Of a stretch of DNA of 64,000 nt, positions 61,592 to 64,000 are shown piece by piece. A model generated the notes under the pieces. That model ran no database searches and was not told the DNA's origin. It was given only the letters and a program-made list of their open reading frames with translations. The stretch covers positions 23,773-87,772 of the forward strand of contig JBGCFY010000099.1 of assembly GCA_045110315.1 (NCBI GenBank), given 5' to 3'. Position 1 is the stretch's first letter. Each line of letters starts with the position of its first letter. Source of the DNA: CALFBG01 sp045110315 (GTDB taxonomy: Bacteria > Bacteroidota > Bacteroidia > Chitinophagales > Saprospiraceae). Both the position numbers and the translations under genes were made by a program.

Positions 61592-62452
61592 TTAAATCCC
61601 GAGCATTCCTCTTGACCATTGGATACGAACCAGCCAATACATCCACCAAACCGAAAGCATCGAATGCCCAAAGATAGGAATATTTTTAGCGTTCATCTTT
61701 TTCTTAATGGTAGAAAAATACGGTGGTCGAGCGTGATACAACGCTTGCCAAAAGTAAGTCCCCCACCCTAGCTTTCGCGCAAACAGTTGTGCTTCTGCTT
61801 TACCATCTCGATAAGCTGCCTCCAAAAGAGCTTGTCTTTTTTTTGGTGGATAAGTGACGATCGCCTGTGCTGCATAATGAACGTTTTTACCCTTTGCTTT
61901 GGCACGTTCTGTCCATTCTACGTCGGCACCAGAGCGACTGTTTTCTAAGTAAAAACCAATGGTGTCGAAAGTATTTTTCCAAGTAAATAAATTTCCAGTG
62001 AGAGCGGCAGCACTTTGATTTTCTTGTGGAGCGATGGAGAGATAAATAAGTGCGTAGACAATCTCTGCTACGCTCGTGTTTTGATCAAATTGGCAAATAA
62101 TATTCCCGCCGACGATATCTATTTTCTCGTTTTGTAGCGCTCGGTAACCTTGTGCCAGCCAGTCGGGATGAGGAATACATTTGGCGTCAATCAGTGCAAT
62201 GAGATTACCACGAGCATTTTGGATGCCAAGGTTACGGCAAGGATAAGGATTTTTTTGTGCGGTATATTGGAGTAATGTAACTGGGAATTGTTGAAGGATC
62301 GTTAAGGATTGATCGGTGGAACCATTGTCAACGACAATAATTTCGAAAGTAGATTTTGCCTGCGTTTGTTGCATTAAGGCTGCTAAACATTTTTGTAAAT
62401 GGCTAGCATTATTATAATTAGGAATGATAACGGAGATAAAATCTTGAGCCAT
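61592..62452 (-). CDS. Glycosyltransferase family 2
   Basis: A 286-aa GT-A enzyme. ISVIIPNYNNASHLQKCLAA and IIVVDNGSTDQSL form the nucleotide-binding start, and LIALIDAKCIPHPDWL stands at the DxD position (DAK here). A hydrophobic C-terminus (FGHSMLSVWWMYWLVRIQW) may dock on the membrane. It lies 9 bp after the methyltransferase gene and 9 bp before the GT4 gene, hence one operon. Confidence 0.88.
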   Translation of the reverse strand: MAQDFISVIIPNYNNASHLQKCLAALMQQTQAKSTFEIIVVDNGSTDQSLTILQQFPVTLLQYTAQKNPYPCRNLGIQNARGNLIALIDAKCIPHPDWLAQGYRALQNEKIDIVGGNIICQFDQNTSVAEIVYALIYLSIAPQENQSAAALTGNLFTWKNTFDTIGFYLENSRSGADVEWTERAKAKGKNVHYAAQAIVTYPPKKRQALLEAAYRDGKAEAQLFARKLGWGTYFWQALYHARPPYFSTIKKKMNAKNIPIFGHSMLSVWWMYWLVRIQWSRGMLGI

Positions 62453-62461
62453 CAGTGCAAT

Positions 62462-63154
62462 TTATACCTTTAGACAATTGTTCGACTTATAAAATAAACT
62501 GGTGCAAGTAGTATTGGTATAACCGGCTTGCAATCCCCAAAAATCTAAGCGTTTAAAACCAAGACTTTCTAAAAACTCCAACGCGGGTAAATATTGCGAC
62601 CGATCAGAGTTATCAAAAATGAGGACACCATTATCTCGCAGTGCCGTCACGGCGTGGCGCGTACAATTATTTCGATCTCGACCATCAACAATAATAATAT
62701 CGTATGCTTGCTGCTGTTGCAGAATGATTTTTGAATACAAACCATCATATTCTAATGCCTCAAAAAAGAGCGTTGCGTTGCTAGGAAGTTGTGCTTTTAC
62801 TTTTTCGTACCAAGCTTGATCGTGTTCCACGGAAGTAACACTAGCTACTTTTTGGGAGAAATATTGCGTAGAACTTCCCGCACCAAATTCAAAAATGTGC
62901 ATCTCCTTTTGTAAGCGATTTTCGATAAAACTGATAAAAGGATAAGTTAACCACGGAATAGGATTTCCTGCGGCATCAATGATCTTTTCGTCGGTGACGG
63001 ATTTGGTCCAACCGATTTCCTTGAGGTAACCGTATTTGGTAAAATTGAGTAAATGCTTTTCGACTTTCGCTAGCACCAATTTGCGTAAACGATAATCGTC
63101 ATTCACCAAAAAGCAAATGCACTCAAACAACCACTGTTTTATCTTTTTTTTCAA
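62462..63154 (-). CDS. Class I SAM-dependent methyltransferase
   Basis: A 230-aa protein. IFEFGAGSSTQYFSQKVASV is the SAM motif I, VTSVEHDQAWYEKVKAQL continues it, and DIIIVDGRDRNNCTRHAV with GVLIFDNSD completes the fold. In ABC-exported O-polysaccharides, methylation of the chain end often sets length and is recognised by the Wzt C-terminal domain; the next gene encodes such a Wzt-like ATPase. This functional link is inference. Confidence 0.8.
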   Translation of the reverse strand: MKKKIKQWLFECICFLVNDDYRLRKLVLAKVEKHLLNFTKYGYLKEIGWTKSVTDEKIIDAAGNPIPWLTYPFISFIENRLQKEMHIFEFGAGSSTQYFSQKVASVTSVEHDQAWYEKVKAQLPSNATLFFEALEYDGLYSKIILQQQQAYDIIIVDGRDRNNCTRHAVTALRDNGVLIFDNSDRSQYLPALEFLESLGFKRLDFWGLQAGYTNTTCTSLFYKSNNCLKV

Positions 63155-63165
63155 GTAGACTTAAT

Positions 63166-64000
63166 TTAAGTATTGATGCTGTAATTTAATAAAAAAGTAC
63201 CTTGCTTTGCGGGAGGTAGTTTTCCGGAAGGATAAAAATTACCCGCCTCTACCGTAAAGTTGAAAGCGTCATCCAACCAATCTAATACCCTACCATTCGC
63301 CTCCGTGTAAAGTGTCAAAGCATAAGTGCCGGGGGCAAAAGGGAATTTTGGAACTTTAAAGTAAACGATTTTTTCTTCATTTGCCAAAAATTGAATGCTT
63401 GTCGCTAAAACCATTTCAGTACTTAGCCACGCGATACGTTCTTTTCTATAATTATCAAGCCCCAAATCAATCCGCACATTTTTGATTGGTGTCGATTGGT
63501 GATTTTTGATCGTTAACGCGATGGTTACGCTTTGCCCACAAAAGATATTTTCTACCGCTTGTTCATCAGCATTAAGGAGCGCAATGTTGACAAATTGAAG
63601 TTCGCCTTTCCCTTTGCGATCTTTGCGTTGTACAATATCAATTTGCGCATTTTCATCTAGCTGCTGCAAATACTGCTGGACAATTGCTTCCGTTGCGCCG
63701 TCAGCAATAATTTTTCCTCGATCTAATAAAATACTGCGTTGACAAAGCTTTAACACTGCCGCCATATCGTGACTCACAAATAAAATGGTACGACCACTTT
63801 GACTAACTTCACTCATCTTACCCAAACATTTTTTTTGAAACTGTGCATCTCCTACGGCTAATACTTCATCAATGAGTAAGATTTCTGGCTCTAGATGCGC
63901 CGCTACGGCAAAAGCCAAACGCAGCTGCATACCGCTAGAATAATGCTTGAGTGGTGTATCGATAAACTGCTCAACACCAGAGAAGTCTACAATTTCATCA
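63166..64000 (-). CDS. wzt: Wzt/TagH-type polysaccharide ABC transporter ATPase (5' end outside the window)
   Basis: The gene runs off the right edge. The last ATG-like start at 63930 is internal: upstream in frame lies IDTPLKHYSSG, which with MQLRLAFAVAAHL forms the ABC signature region of Wzt/TagH proteins. The Walker B is EILLIDEVLAVGD. After the nucleotide-binding domain, a C-terminal beta-sandwich (about 140 residues, VTIALTIKNHQSTPIKNVRI, then LDWLDDAFNFTVEAGNF) matches the Wzt C-terminal carbohydrate-binding domain. It should energise export of a glycan, with specificity given by this domain. The Wzm permease gene is probably beyond the edge. Confidence 0.93.
   Translation of the reverse strand, partial: DEIVDFSGVEQFIDTPLKHYSSGMQLRLAFAVAAHLEPEILLIDEVLAVGDAQFQKKCLGKMSEVSQSGRTILFVSHDMAAVLKLCQRSILLDRGKIIADGATEAIVQQYLQQLDENAQIDIVQRKDRKGKGELQFVNIALLNADEQAVENIFCGQSVTIALTIKNHQSTPIKNVRIDLGLDNYRKERIAWLSTEMVLATSIQFLANEEKIVYFKVPKFPFAPGTYALTLYTEANGRVLDWLDDAFNFTVEAGNFYPSGKLPPAKQGTFLLNYSINT

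Noticed and set aside
1..64000. rRNA, tRNA and known riboswitches
   Set aside because: None was recognised by eye on either strand; a tRNAscan/Infernal run would settle it.

Overview
The window comes from a member of the Bacteroidota, most likely in or near the Saprospiria. It is A+T-rich by eye. The evidence is a Bacteroides-type ECF sigma factor/FecR/STN-TonB-receptor cassette, a UpxY-type NusG paralogue, a type IX secretion C-terminal sorting domain, promoter elements of the TAnnTTTG type, and many TTG/GTG starts without clear Shine-Dalgarno sequences. No rRNA, tRNA, CRISPR array or transposase was seen.

Left part (1-6,044). A TonB-dependent receptor cut by the window edge, an anti-sigma factor (FecR) and its ECF sigma factor lie on the minus strand. 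Next comes a plasmid-type maintenance module: a Rep_3 family initiator, an array of about ten 20-bp iterons (some inverted), and a two-gene partition operon (a small ribbon-helix-helix-like protein and a ParA ATPase). Six CACGTG-centred sites surround it, one of them a perfect 32-bp palindrome. The region therefore looks like the replication/partition locus of a plasmid or secondary replicon, or an integrated copy of one.

Centre (6,045-48,848, all plus strand). This is a very large exopolysaccharide/capsule locus. It opens with envelope proteins: a Wzi/RemB-like barrel, a multi-SLBB Wza-like exporter and a Wzz-like co-polymerase. A regulatory pair follows (winged-helix protein plus UpxY antiterminator), preceded by a recognisable promoter with an overlapping inverted repeat. 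Then come cysC-cysD-cysN, which make PAPS, a long run of nucleotide-sugar enzymes, a Wzx flippase, a Wzy-like polymerase, at least five glycosyltransferases, two sulfotransferases, two methyltransferases, an acyltransferase, a heparinase-like lyase and a beta-helix protein. Predicted precursors are GDP-mannose, GDP-L-fucose, a UDP-HexNAc uronic acid, UDP-ManNAc (two WecB-like enzymes), a 4-keto-6-deoxy HexNAc and, most unusually, UDP-sulfoquinovose made by a close SQD1-like enzyme. The product is predicted to be a heavily anionic polymer carrying sulfate esters and possibly a C-sulfonated sugar.

Right part (48,849-64,000). A BON-LysM protein ends at a textbook terminator. After it lie a small unknown protein and a KilA-N protein whose gene carries a 30-bp palindromic element in frame; an almost identical copy sits just after its stop. 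On the minus strand follow a LytTR regulator/LytS-type kinase pair, a secreted protein whose frame continues past a UGA into a membrane anchor, a giant YVTN-propeller protein with a T9SS sorting signal, and a secreted SUMF1-like protein. Last comes the end of a second polysaccharide cluster (GT4, GT2, methyltransferase, Wzt-type ABC ATPase), which continues beyond the window.
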